A DNA stretch of 64,000 nucleotides from Cladopsammia gracilis (lineage: Eukaryota; Cnidaria; Anthozoa; Scleractinia; Dendrophylliidae), in contig JAJGOT010000441.1 in assembly GCA_022457155.1 (NCBI GenBank), positions 660,274 through 724,273 of the forward strand. The letters run 5' to 3'. Shown here piece after piece: positions 41,901-53,428 of the stretch. Made by a program: the position numbers and the translations under genes. Below the pieces are notes generated by a model. It was not told the DNA's origin, made no database searches, and worked only from the letters and a program-made list of their open reading frames with translations. Numbering within the stretch: the first letter of the stretch is position 1; every line of letters begins with the position of its first letter.

Positions 41901-44900
41901 AAGTCGAGATCTCGTGTTATAAAAGTAAAATCTGCAAAGGACCGTAAACGATAATGTTGCTAACGGTATACGTAGGATCTGCGAGAGACCTAACCAGCCA
42001 AAAAATGAACAAACATGTAATAAACTGCAGGGCTGATCTTAGTACGTAAAAAAATAGACTTTACGAGACACCAGCACGACAGAAACCGATAAAGTTGGAC
42101 CGCAACCGTGGACAGCCGTTTTTGAGAATTGCAGAAATTGAAAATAGCCCGGTCGTCAATCTTAATTCTTGTGCTTCCAACCTTTCACCTTAGTTAAGTT
42201 TCACCTTAGTTAAACTTGTTCAAAGTGCGACGCTGTTAGGCTTGGCCTATCTATATTTATAAAATAACTGAGATACTACGCGCGTTCTGATTGGTCAAAA
42301 ACATTTTAACTATTGTGCCGGTAAACTCATTGAAAACCGCGCAAGAGAAACTGTAAAGTAAACAAAGTTCAATTTTCCGTTACCGCATCACCACACGCGT
42401 GAGGAAAAAAGAATTTCACAACTCGAGCCGGTTTAGTGTCTTATTGCATATTGTGGTCTGTTAGAAGATGAGAACAGAAGATATGTTTCTTGAAAACAAT
42501 AAGTTGCTGCTCAAACCTACATGTAAGACAAAAATTTCCCACGCACGCAAGCAAAAAATGGCTTATCGCCAAAAGAACACTAAGCTTATTTTAAAACTGA
42601 TAGCAACAACAGGAATATATTTTCATTAACATCGGCTTGGAAGACCTTGGAAAGGCTTACATGCAGCGATAAAGGACAATCAAAACAACCTCGATAATAC
42701 TTTATGAAGTTCACTGAGCTGAAGGTTTAGTGAAAAGCTCAAAAATGGATCCCAAAGAGCAAACAATGGCTCTCAAACTGAGGAAATTTTTGATTGAAAT
42801 TCAACTGAAGATTATAAATGTAAGCTTACCTACAAATCCTAAGATAACTTCTACATAAGACGGATTTGCACAGCAGAAATAAAAAGTATAGCTTTGTTGT
42901 TTAGGAGAATTATTTTACGCCGATTCCATTTATACGCTTTATCGTGTTTTGTTTTTAGAGCAGTTTGCTTTCTATGGAATACTTTTGTACCGGATGCAGT
43001 TTAAATTCTGATTTAATATGTGTCCAAGCAAGGCTGATCAATTAGCAAGAAGAAAATGAAACTAACAAAAATTATAGGTTTATGGCTAAACAAATTATTT
43101 GCATGAAATGATCAGTCTTTTCCATCAAACCAATCAAACTCTCAGAACTGTAGGCTTAAAAACAATGAGCTTAGTTTTCATTTAGCACCTAAAATGTAGA
43201 GAAGTACGGGCTTCACTGTACCTTCAAAGTAAGTAGATAAAGTCGAAAACAGTTTCAGAAGCTGAGTTTCAGGAACTAACCTTTATTCCAATTGAAAAAT
43301 TCTTGACAAGAAGGCAATCTTTGAATCCAAAATACGCCATAAAAATTGTAGACTTCCAAACTTTCCTCGCACATTCATCATGTTTGCGGCGGCAGATTCC
43401 GGACACAATTCAGTCTGGATTTCCCATTCAAAGAACTTTTGAATCATTGAATATATTTTCTTTTTTCAGCTGATAAATTTCAACTGATGAATTTCAAAGC
43501 GTTAAAACTTTTCATCACTTTCGTTGAACCCGTGAATTTGTCAGTGCAGTTTTGTCAGTGGCATCGTGTAAAGTTCATTCTTTCAGCCGCTTTGATTGGT
43601 TTTCCCGCGTCATCCGATGAATGTTATGAGAATAAGCTACTTGATCGGCACAAAACTACAACAAAGTTCTCTCTTTCCAAACGCTTTTCATAGTTATTTC
43701 ATAAAAGCAATAGAACACATTTTCTATGAGTTTACCGGCGTGATAAACCCAGTTGGGATGTTGGGAGAACACTCGAAAAGCTTGTAAATCACGAGCCGCA
43801 GGCGAGTGATTTACAAGCTTTTCTCGTGTTCTTCCAACATCCCGCGTGGGTTTATCACGCCGGTAAACTAATAGAAAATGTGTTCTATTGCTTAAATATT
43901 ACATTGTAAATCGAGATCTCGCGTAATAAGTCAAGATCTCGCATTAAAAGTCGAAATCTCGCATTATAAGTCGAGATCTCGTGTTATAAGTCGGAATCTC
44001 GTGTTATTAGTTGAGATCTCATGTTATAAGTCGAGATCGCGCGTTATAAGTCGAGATTTCGCATTATAAGTTGAGATCTCGCATTATAAGTCGAGATCTC
44101 GTGTTATAAGTCGAGATAGGAAAATCTCGAATTTGGTAAAAAGATATACATTGTGGATGGCCCTTTTCGGGTTACCGTAACTTTCGTAGAAGCGAGGAAA
44201 ATCTGACAACTTTTGGGTTGATTCCACAGCAATCAGCACCAAGGTTGTACCGGAGAAGAACCTTCGTCCATGCTCAACTGATTAACGCGTATATTGAGGA
44301 GTATGATTCGAAAATCGGGAAAATAACCGACACGAAATCAAGACAAATAAATTATTTACATGTGGGAAAAATCTGAGACCTTTCGGAGTGCACAGCACGG
44401 CAGAACTGAAGGATTTTGCCCAATTCCACGGCGATGGCGTAAATTTGATTTATGTCAGCCCGACGTTTTCAAGATTCTTAGCCTGCGTGACACGTCTTGC
44501 AAAATAGCCCCTCTAAGGCTTCCAAATGTGGCAGCACTTCACTTCCAATATGGAACTGTTTGTTGTTTTAATTCACTCCTGTCTCAATTTCTTCTACTTG
44601 CCGTAAAGATGAGTTTGCCGTTTTTACCTATTATTACAAATATAACCAGAGAATAAATAGCCTGGGATCTTCAGCGCCTCTATCCACTCCGAAACACTTG
44701 ACCACGCTTTATCCTAAGTGGTTTTATTAATACACAGCTATTTCAATTAACGTTGTCGGATGAAAGCTTTAAGCCTACAAGCCAAGATCGGAAGGTAGTA
44801 TGGGATTTTTATGTATAAATTCACCAAAGCTTAAGCAACTACGATTGCCTACGCCGTCGTGGCTGCTTATAAGCTCTCTAATACTTTTTCTCCCCACGCT

Positions 44901-47900
44901 GTCACTGCCCTTTGAGTCTTGTGCAAAATTTAAGGGTGGGAGAGGGCGCCTCCAGGCCCCTCCCTTGCCTCCTCCGTAGCTAACGATGGGCTCAAAGCTC
45001 GGGAAAGGTCTGAAGAACGAAAAAGAAAGAAGAGCAGCACTAGGGTCGAGAGAACGATAAAAATTGCAGAAGAGTCTTCTATTTTGCCGAGGCCAAGCTC
45101 TCCAAAGGCTCCTCCCAACCCGCTGCGGTGGAGGGTAGCCAACAACACACACTTTATTACCATACTTTACAAAAAACATTTTTACTCGTGGCGAAGCACA
45201 CGAGTTATAAATCCGGCGTTGACTTTTCTTGTTTTTTTTCGTGTCACATTAGCGCATGCAAATTTATGCACGCATATTTAAGTCTATATAGACGACTATA
45301 TGGCTTTCGGCCATGAAATACATACCGTAAAATCTCTCCGTTTGTGTACTCCAGAAGCAAGATAAAGAACTACTGCGTACAACTGCACACTTTCAAGACA
45401 ATTCAAGGCGTTCATGGATGGATAGGACCGTTTGATATTGTGTTCGCCGCTTATTCCTGTGGGATTTTTGCTCTGGCAAGTTCTGTGTTTTATACATTAA
45501 ACTTGCCATTTGCTTAGCGATCGAGCTCCGGGTCGAGCTTAAGTGTCAGCTACTGAATCTAGTGAATGCAGTGTAGTCTTACTTTTAAACCCGTGTATAC
45601 GTGAAAGCATGATGAACAGGTTATCGGCAAGGGTGTTTAAATAAAATTCATTCTCTCACTCACTCACTCACTCGCTCCTTCCATCAGCTGTAAACTTAGT
45701 GAGCAAATGCTTTGTTACGAACACGTTTCGTAACAGGAATTCAACGTGAATCCAACGATAACAATAATTAATTTGATGTAAACGAATATAGACAACAATA
45801 AGCTTACAGATGTTTCGCATTTGGAGTTTTTAGTGCAACATTAAAATCGATCTAAAAGGATTTTGCAACCTATGCACGCGTTCTGATGCGTATCTAGGTT
45901 AAAATAATAAAATTTAGTTCGTAGGTAGTATGTGCTCTTGGACAGCGCAGTGGTTGAGTTTGTGGCTTAGTCCCGGATGGCCCGAGTTCGAATCTCCATC
46001 AAGTCCTCCTTTTTTTTTTTCTTTTTTTTTCTTTTTTTTTTCTTTTTTCGAACTGGACATTATGAAAGTGATGTCCTTTTTTTTTTCGTTCGTCAAAAAT
46101 CCTTACGTTTAATTTAAAAAAAAATATATATATCGAACTGTGTCAGTATGAAAACGTATTAAAGCTTACGGCAATATTGCGTTACGCGTTATGCGTTAGC
46201 ATTTCTTCTTCTCGGGTTGGCTCTTAGGAGCCTTTGATTAGATATAATTTTAAGCTTATGTTTCTCTGTAAAATCACTCAAATCACTTGGGAATCAATGC
46301 TGCAATGAGTTAAAGGCGCCACGAGTTCAAGCTGTGTACAGCTTCTTGTTACAATATAGAATAATAAACAAAAATAGGTAATATTACCCAGAATAACTAA
46401 AAAGCTTAAGCTAATCGAGTTGAGTAACGATAAATAATATTTATAAATGGGAGGTATAGGTTGGTTGATAACTGGTTAACGGGACTCAGCTGTTTTCTTT
46501 GTACCAAAACAGTTGCTTGACAATTACGTATCATCAAAAAAGATGTAAAACAATAAAAATGCAAGCAATGAAACGTCACACATGTAATTTTCACTTCTAT
46601 CTTCTCGACAAATATATAAACCTTACAAATATTTGCCTTGTAATTTTTATATTTCTCTTGTAGTTTTGTTAAGAGAAGTCAACTTCGACTGTGACGAAAA
46701 TATCGAAGGAATATATGCTAACGATTTGTCCTGACCAATCACGGTGAGGCTTACGTTGGCCTACATTACCTTTTGATCTGTTTTTGACATTGATTGATAG
46801 CTAATTCTCAGCCAAGATAAAAGCTACGCGAGAAACATTCTGGGGGATTTTGTAAGTAAACGCTGAGTCGTAAAGAGCTGTTAAAAAAAAGAATCCAGAG
46901 AGTAATAAAAAGCAGTCAGCCAAAGAAGGCCCGTATATTGGAATTATGTAAAGGAACTAGCTAATTCCCTAGGAAAGTTCTTTTACAAAGAGTAGGCTGG
47001 GCAGGCATCGTGCTTACCTGTCGCACCCAAATAACTGCAGTCATTGTTTGAGCTCGTTTGTTCTGTAATGATGGAAAAAGGAACTAAAGCTTAGTTCAAA
47101 TTACGTTTCAAACAAAAACGACATTGCACTAGGAAGGTAAAGTTGAACCTCCCTTTACAAACACCTCTAAATTACGCTCCAAGAGAGACTAAAATTCGTA
47201 CAAATTCAACCTACTTTTTTCTCTGATACAAAGTAAACTGCCCTTGTACAGAGGTGAACATATTATCTAGATGTCCGTCGGAGATGTTTGACAAAGTATT
47301 TTGGTACGCGAATACCTTCCCCCAGCGAGCCTTCCATCTTGGCCTGGGATCGTTTAAAAAATTCTGACGATTATCGTGACATTTCCCGATATGGATTCCC
47401 AATTGATCTTGGGTGGGAGTGTGACACCCAAAATTCGAATCTCTAAACCTATTTCAGGCTAAGATAACGGTCGAATGGGGTTAGTTTCTAGAGAAACTGT
47501 GGTGCTGCGTCGGTGGGGGTGAAGCACGACTCAGTCGATAAAACCAAATTCTTAAGATAACGGTCTGTTGTTATCTGTTCCAGATTAGAATATTTAAGGT
47601 CAAAATTACAAACATTTAAACCTGTTTTAGATCTCAAAGCAAAACTTACCATAGTCTAGTCCAAAACTTCAGTCTTAACCCTTTTTCAAACATTTTAAAC
47701 GGTTACGTTTTTTAGCCGTTTTTCAGCTCATCTCTTTAGCTTACAGAAGGCTATTCTCAGGAAGTGTTAAGCTGTGGGTGTTACAGGATATATACATGTA
47801 ATTATTTTTAAAGGGGTGTTCACATTTCGCTCACTCAGCGGAATATAAACTCAACTCACCACATCTATGATCTGGTTTAACGCCAAATCCAATGTGACCG

Positions 47901-49385
47901 CGACTCCCGTGTTCAGTGTTCTTTTGGGGATCACACTTTTGTCGTAAGAGCGAAATAATTCGTGCTCAAGTTTTTGAACAATATATGAACTAGGGACGCC
48001 TGCAAAATTTTATGAGAAAATATCAGTGGTCAATCGAAAGAAGGTAATAACTTTCCATGCCATGGCCGTGGACGGCGAGCGCTGTAGGTGCAAGCTTCTG
48101 GGGAGTCGGAGGCCGGCCTCCCTCCACCCCTCTAACCCTACGAAAATTTGATAGCTGAAGGCCATACTGTCGAATTAAACACATTATAACCTTGTTTAAT
48201 ACACTATTAAAAATATGATTACCGTGAAAGCCTTTTTTCTTCTCCTCTCCAAAAAGCTCCCTTTTAGGAACTCTCATTTTGTAATAAGTCCCCGCTTTCT
48301 CCCGTCTAGACTATCTTTCTATTAGGATATACATGATGTTGTACGGTGTTGCGGGTTTATCACTCTCCATTCATTTTTAGTTAGTTTAAATGAAGTTTGG
48401 GAAAAATGGATTTGAGTTGTCTTTAAATGTTATAATTTAAAATATACCCCCTTTCTAATAAGCCCCCCTTTCTTAAGGTTTGAAATTAAACCCCCCCCCC
48501 CCCCTCCTCGCCGGGGGAGGTTTAATGGAGCTTTTACGGTATTTATTATTTACTGTAAAATGTGGTCTAAAACAAGAATAGCTAAAAGCATAATTCTATC
48601 TCGAAAGTTCCGGCACCGTTCTTAATGCTGAAGCGAATAAAATAATATTATCGACACGCGACCACGAATGTATTACGAAAATTGATTTAGGTGTTAAGGA
48701 GACCGTTATCTAAGAACATTGGATGACCGTTACGATGCCAAGTTCGGTAACATTGTGCGTAATTTTACCCTTGATTAAATTTCTTAATGGTAATTACAGG
48801 AGCGAAGGAAGAAGTACTTGGTCGTTTAACCGCTTTTTTTCCCGCCATCTCGTTTAATCAGGCTCCGCTCAGGTGATAATTTCTTAAACCTGATGGTTAT
48901 AGGAAATTCATGAAATGAAAACATTTTTTAAAAGCAACTATAAACAAAAATGTTTTAGTACTGTAGCGAGGGAATACAACTTTTGTTGTAACCTTATTTC
49001 TTATGATATTTTTATAAACTGATTTTATTTTAACCTTGGCCGATAACTAAAGCTTTTCATTGTCGACTGAAGGAATTTGCCTTGCAGTATATATACTGAC
49101 TGATATCGCTGAAGACTGTACTAAGAAAATATATATTTTTATATTGTTAATTAGAAACTACGAATACAAATTTACCGAAGCGTTGCTAGTTTACTCGGAA
49201 CATCACAAAAGGAGTCATTCGGACATTTTTACACTAGCTGGCTTATAAATCTTCGAAATAAAATTTAATTTAAGGACGAACTTTCCACTCGAATAAAACT
49301 TACCCTCGCTTGAATTTAAAATGCTAATCAGCAACAATAGCAGCATGCTAATTATTTCGCGAAGTCTTGGCCGGCAAATCGGCAT
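32917..49385 (-). CDS. Nicotinic-acetylcholine-receptor-like subunit, six exons (gene B)
   Basis: Exons read 5' to 3': 49304-49385, 47860-47999, 47018-47062, 37466-37575, 34512-34653, 32917-33828, all with GT-AG borders and compatible phases, giving about 476 residues. Exon 1 is a signal peptide (ISMLLLLLISIL). Exons 2-5 form the extracellular ligand-binding domain ([19 protein letters not shown]). The Cys-loop is C-13-C across exons 5/6 (SSCKLDVTNFPFDDQ then VC). The last exon has loop C FRCCPHPY with vicinal cysteines, then M1-M3, a cytoplasmic loop and M4 (FFMWIIITAII). M2 is preceded by GER, as in cation channels. The product is an alpha-type pentameric ligand-gated channel subunit of the plasma membrane. 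Loop C starts with Phe where Tyr is usual. Intron 3 (9.4 kb) is full of repeats. Exon sizes of 45 and 110 nt match the conserved nAChR exons 3 and 4. Confidence 0.9.
34192..34279. mobile_element. Hairpin MITE in intron 5 of gene B
   Basis: Arms ttattcgatggtttagcaga and tctgttcaaccatcgaataa flank a 35-base middle. Non-coding. Confidence 0.8.
35521..35550. repeat. (TATG)n microsatellite
   Basis: Runs of gtat units with one tct interruption, inside dispersed-repeat copy 2. Confidence 0.9.
36075..36288. mobile_element. Foldback element with ~70-bp arms
   Basis: Arms aaggcttggttgcgaatggg ... aacccgtgaggtatgtcttt are reverse complements with few differences (gacgtcaaaactc against ctttgacgcc). Inserted into dispersed-repeat copy 2, so younger than it. 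Confidence 0.85.
37236..37450. mobile_element. MITE 15 bases from the exon-4 splice donor of gene B
   Basis: Inverted ends cagaaacccataagtgggtt (about 37238) and aacccacttatgggtttctc (to about 37449), 215 bp. The right edge lies about 15 bases from the exon-4 boundary at 37466, so the intron's 5' splice region begins almost directly with the element. A chance 131-codon frame crosses it. Confidence 0.8.
37680..38800 (+). mobile_element. Left arm of a foldback-like structure, with 20-bp unit array
   Basis: The outer part (37690-37800) and a gatggcccggaagggccatc block (38229) correspond in reverse complement to about 44155-44290. The inner part (38262-38790) is an array of the unit ctcgacttataacacgagat with variants (aatgcgagat, ttccgaatta). 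The matching arm lies at 43900-44290. Together they bound about 5.1 kb inside intron 3 of gene B. Confidence 0.6.
38316..38458. mobile_element. Hairpin MITE (ccggattcacgaagccctcc)
   Basis: Inverted arms ccggattcacgaagccctcc and its counterpart agggcttcgtgaatccgg, with a second inner inverted pair (cctaagtattgtttcttaac / gttaagaaacaatacttagg). It sits inside the 20-bp array, so it inserted there later. Confidence 0.9.
39905..39975 (-). repeat. tRNA-derived SINE head
   Basis: On the minus strand it reads ggcttggtagttcagtggat (A-box-like), then catgggttcgaatcccgttc (B-box). Anticodon-stem pairing is imperfect, so it is not counted as a functional tRNA. A related plus-strand 3' half (ggtcacgggctcgaattccg ttcaagcc, then T-run) lies at about 40231-40281. 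Confidence 0.75.
39988..40210 (+). mobile_element. Short retroposon-like insertion, copy 1 (itself interrupted)
   Basis: It is flanked by a 14-bp direct repeat catatggatagata (39974-39987, 40211-40224). The body matches the 80-bp insertion at 47473-47552 (ggggttagtttct, aaactgtg, tgctgcgtcggt, gtcgataaaac). Two additions are an expanded G-run (40039-40055) and a foldback insertion (40073-40190). Confidence 0.75.
40073..40190. mobile_element. Foldback insertion (gataaggtaaattgaccacc)
   Basis: Arms gagtcgataaggtaaattga and tcaatttaccttatcgactc, with ccaccgtaaaaagat / atctttttacggtgg further in. It lies inside the short retroposon-like copy. Confidence 0.85.
40540..40735. repeat. Tandem cccccgaaagtagcga repeat with C-run
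   Basis: At least five copies of a cccccgaaag(c/t)agcga-type unit, plus a run of C's at about 40568-40584. Related to the aataagccccc sequences at about 48455-48520. Confidence 0.75.
41279..42260 (+). repeat. Dispersed repeat with tagcggag head, copy 3 (in intron 3 of gene B)
   Basis: The head is a strong hairpin (cgcgggccgaaggcccgc), then ctccatactcatag, and the tail ends gctgttaggcttggcctatc. At about 41895-41920 it contains a solitary unit of the 20-bp array (gtcgagatctcgtgttataa). Confidence 0.75.
43704..43895. mobile_element. Foldback element (~90-bp arms)
   Basis: Arms aagcaatagaacacattttc ... tttacaagcttttc and reverse complement, meeting at ccgcagg. It directly abuts the right 20-bp-unit array. 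Confidence 0.85.
43900..44290 (-). mobile_element. Right arm of the foldback-like structure, with 20-bp unit array
   Basis: Array of the reverse-complement unit atctcgtgttataagtcgag with variants (43905-44128), followed by gtggatggcccttttcgggt and gaagcgaggaaaatctgaca ... cttcgtccatgctcaactga. These match the left arm (37690-38800) in opposite orientation. Confidence 0.6.
45935..46050 (+). repeat. tRNA-like SINE head followed by a T/C-run
   Basis: gacagcgcagtggttgagtt (A-box-like) and cccgagttcgaatctccatc (B-box-like), then tandem T(8-10)C. The tRNA fold is incomplete; a retroposon copy is more likely than a functional tRNA. Confidence 0.6.
47473..47552 (+). mobile_element. 80-bp retroposon-like insertion with 13-bp target-site duplication, copy 2
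   Basis: It is flanked by the perfect direct repeat taagataacggtc (47460-47472, 47553-47565). The body holds atggggttagtttctagaga, aactgtggtgctgcgtcggt and cagtcgataaaacc, without a tRNA box, A-tail or coding capacity. It lies in intron 2 of gene B. A second copy with its own 14-bp duplication is at 39988-40210. Confidence 0.85.
48455..48520. repeat. C-run repeat (aataagccccc type)
   Basis: ctaataagcccccctttctt followed by a C run of about 17 and gggggaggtttaatgg. Related to the tandem region at 40540. Confidence 0.7.
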
Positions 49386-50117
49386 TTCTCTCAAGAAAAA
49401 ACAGCATGTAAAATAATCAACATAGTCTTGGAAGTGTGGTCTCTGAAGGATGACAGGAGGCGACAGGCCAGTTTAACACAAATCTTAGTTATGTTTTTGC
49501 TGGCGTTCTAACAAACGCTGTATGCATTTATGCACGGTTATTTACAACTGATATAATTGGCTGGCTGCGACGACAGGTGGGTTAAAAATTGTACTTATCT
49601 AATCATCCTCACTACTGGCTGCTTATTAACAACTACTCATTTCGCAAAAACCAAAGACCTGCGGGATAAGTTTTAAATTAGTCTCCCAGCAGTTGATCTC
49701 AAGATTCTATTCCTCAATTATTTTTCCTAGCTGATTAATTTTCGTGGGAATTTTTACCTTACTTTTGACGCATTTCCTTATGCGCAAATAAGTGAATGAC
49801 TATTCCTGCAATTGACAATAACGTGCTTTCACCATCAATTGAATACAGACGCCGTTTAAAATTGATAAGTTTCAAGCGCACCCAATGAATCGTTTCGGTG
49901 GAAAGCTATCCGGAAGCCTTAGCCATCTTAAAAATTCGTAATCAATTAGATTAAAAACTAGAGGTTAAGCAAATTGTCGCCTCAAACTTTCACAACATCG
50001 ACTAATTTAACGCCTGTTGTTTCCGGAAGGATAAAAAAATGTGGTTTTGGCTACGAAATAAAGTCAGCTGGGATTTTTGGAAAGGAGAAAAAAGCTAGGG
50101 AATTCGGGAGATAAGAT

Positions 50118-50152
50118 CCCTAACCCTAACCCTACCCTTACCCTAACCCTAA
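50118..50152. repeat. Interstitial telomere-like (ccctaa)n
   Basis: About six copies of ccctaa or ccctta, the complement of the animal telomere unit TTAGGG. Too short to be a chromosome end. Confidence 0.9.
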
Positions 50153-50576
50153 CAATTTAAAATATTCAGCTAAAAGAACTGAAAAGCTCAATCTGTATCA
50201 CCTTTCACATAGCTGCCTTAAAAGGCACTGAAATGATTTGGAAAAACAGTACCACGCCATTCCAAGCATTTTCCCAAACATTCCCCGTTGGTTGTCCCTT
50301 GAAGTTTGGACTACTTTCTTAAAAGCTGCTTGTGAATGCTTTGGAAAATTGTCAAAAGCTTATGAAGGTCACAGGTAACTGCGAAAAATGAAAACGCAAG
50401 CCAAAATAGCACACAACAACCTGCAACAGGCACGGGAAAAAGAAACTAAAAGATCGGATTCATAAAAATCATACCTTCTATTCACAAGACTATTACTTCA
50501 TCCTGCATCATTCCTCGTTTGTTTTGTATGTTAAGGTGCAAGGTGGACCGAGTGTCAATGTTCAGATGGCCATAAT

Positions 50577-50662
50577 TCTTTATAATAATAATTCTTTTGG
50601 TGGATTCATAATTCTTTTGGTTGATTCATAATTCTTTTGGTGGATTCATAATTCTTTTGGTG
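50577..50662. repeat. 22-bp tandem repeat
   Basis: Four copies of attcataattcttttggtgg or a close variant. Confidence 0.9.
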
Positions 50663-51911
50663 ATAATGGCAATTACTTGCCACAAGTTCATGCTGTTTAC
50701 AAACAGAATACCCCGCTGGGTGGAATAAAGATACTGTAAAAATGTGAACAAAAATAAAATTGTAGGAATGTGAGCTGAAAGTGTTATGTGTTAAAGAGGA
50801 CCCCAAACAAAAGCAAAGCGAAAAAAAGAAACCGAAAAAAATATTTGTTCCTTAAGCAGACAAGTTCGGTAAATGAGAATATTGGTTCATTAGAAAGGTA
50901 ACCGCATTCATGAAAAAATAGAAAGCTACATTTTCTCCAACACGCCGTTAGAAAAATGAAAGAAAAAATATTTGTTTTCTCTTCTTTGTTGATATAGACC
51001 ATCGGTGGTACAAATCCATCAACACAACTGAAAAAAGGGCACTAAAATTAGTAAAATGGCCTTCTTCCGCGAGTTTCTGAACAATACGAAAACAAGAGTA
51101 CATCTACATATCTGTTATTTGACTGCATATATCTCCTTCCCTGAGCTCTTGTGATTTCCGCTTATGAGGGCAGTACACCGCTAGCGAAATCTGAAGACCA
51201 GAAGAGGGGGTTTCAATAATAGGCTGTGTTTAGGCCGGCAAAGCGAATTGCTTAGGAATTAACATTCAAATCGAGTCATTCATACTAATCTTTATTGATA
51301 CATGTAGATCGCCATAATATTTCATTATTTCTTTTAAATCGTCGACATCACTTATTTTACACATTTTACAAGATTGTAAATTAGTATCTTTTATTAGTCG
51401 AATTCAGTAAGCTTACTCTAGTTGTAAACGCACGACTGGATTAATCAGATGAAACTCCATTACAAATGATACAGAAGATTGCGTGTTGGTAACCACTTCC
51501 TCCCTTCCCTCTTCATGTTATTAGACAACAGGAATAGATAACCCTCGTTTCTTCCTATTTCTTCTGGGTCTACAAATAAAAAAATAGGAACAGAAAAATC
51601 GTAGAGCACTCTGAAAACGGGACATAATTTCTTGGAGTACGTTCCTTCTTTGTGAAAGTAGCGGAGCAACAGAAAATAAAGGGACGTGAATTGAAGGGGA
51701 AGGAAAAGAAGCCTTCTCAAAGCGACCTGGGACCTTTTTCCTATAGGAAATATCCATGGAAACTTAAAATTATACGCGTTTAGCATCAACCTCTGGGTAT
51801 AAGAAAGAATAATGAAACAGTTTAACAACAATTTTATATCAGTCCATGGTTTTGAGGTGATAATGGTTTAGAAAAGATCCATTTGCACAGAAGTGACTGG
51901 CGAATGATTAA

Positions 51912-52125
51912 AGGGACACTGTCCCGCCGCCGAAATACCAAAATTGATCTTAACTTATTTCCACTTTATAACGCCAGATACCACCAAATATACAACTCAA
52001 TTGGATAAAAATATTCTATAGAGCAAAACAAAAGCAGTAGTTTGGAGCTAAAGTGCAGGATTGCAAGTATTGAACTGGATTACAGTTCATGAAAAACACG
52101 TTATTTCAGCCGGGACAATGTCCCT
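51912..52125. mobile_element. 214-bp MITE with TTAA target duplication
   Basis: Ends agggacactgtcccg and cgggacaatgtccct, flanked on both sides by TTAA (51908-51911, 52126-52129). TTAA duplication is typical of piggyBac-type insertion, but the termini do not prove the family. Confidence 0.85.
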
Positions 52126-53428
52126 TTAAGGATATGTCATATTGAACTTCCCATTATTATTCTTAGAATATACCAAGAGCTTTGACGCAATATACCAGCC
52201 GTGCTTTCTTCTTTTTAATTATATTAGAACATCATCAGTGTGTATTATATTTTAAAAGTTATATTATAACTTTTTAGTAATCGCATGGGTCGTAAAGAAT
52301 TGTGTCGAATAACGCATTAGAACTCTTCACATAATTCATTTTGGTGTATCGTATTTATCAGCCTTAGGCTTCTGTGGCTGCTAACGTGGCCTATTCGCGT
52401 TTATATCTTCAGTAAGTAAATGTTGCGAGAACAATTGCCATGGCTGGAACGAATCCAAGACGCAAATTATGCAAAAACTACTGGTCAGCAGTTAGGTCAT
52501 GTTTTAATTGCTATTTGCCAGATTAGTTGATGTAGCACAGCAGATCTCGTCAAATTTTAATTCGAATGTTAGGCTTCTTTCCTATATGCGGCTCGGTCAG
52601 TAATGAAAACACTGCCAACTATAGATTATTTAGCTGCGCCCAATGCCTCACCTTTTGTGGTTTTTATAGTTCGTTTAGTTCAGTTTTTAATGTGGAGCCT
52701 TACTTCACATAATGAGCCAATTCGCCCATTATACCGGCGCTAAACCAGCAGCGCTACCTTCCAGAATTATGTTGACTTCGTTGCTACCCATTTATAAATC
52801 TTTATGGAGGAAGATAATTTTAAGTATACACCAAACTAGTCGATAGTGCTATTTAGGCGCTCTGATTGGCTGTTCAAATTATGAATAGCATTTGCTATTC
52901 ATCCCTCCCCAGGCATTGTTATGGATTTCACGCGCGGATTTTTCCCAATTTGTCAGGAATAAAGTAACTATTTTTGGCTGGCTATCCACTGGTTTGTTAT
53001 ATACTAAAAGAATTATTCACCTCAGTGTCGGTGAACAGTTGTAGATTTTACCTCAACTTCAAATTCGGTGAATAATTGTTAAATAAAAATTCTTGCCTAA
53101 GGAAACTACACGACGGAAGGGATCACCCAACCACCTACAGCAATAACTACTACACTCATCACACCACATCAGTTAAGCCCCAGAATCGACATTCGATTTG
53201 AAAGCAGGTGTTCCTTGTCTCCCCTTTCCGTTTCTGCTTTAGCGCCGTGACTGTACATGCACTGTCTTTCGAAGTTGCTGAGCACCACTTGGTCATGTTT
53301 AACACCACTGAAACGATGACAGGTCAGGTACTACATCACCCGCCTCATGGTTCGCAGAACGCCAACCCCGAAGGTTGATTGTGACTGAGGTACAACGGTG
53401 CGACTGTTGTGCAGTCGCCGTGAATTTA

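Larger units (their letters stand above)
49386..53428. other. Intergenic region between the two nAChR-like genes
   Basis: 4 kb between the first exon of gene B and the last exon of gene A. It holds the telomere-like repeat, a 22-bp tandem repeat and a TTAA-flanked MITE. No further gene is seen; overlapping frames at 51460-51831 have no recognisable content. Confidence 0.5.

Noticed and set aside
44775..45281. Overlapping frames of 134, 77 and 65 codons
   Set aside because: Low-complexity, mutually overlapping on both strands, with no domain; likely repeat-derived.
45935..46000. Possible tRNA gene
   Set aside because: Only promoter-like boxes are convincing, and it is followed by a T/C-run typical of retroposed copies.
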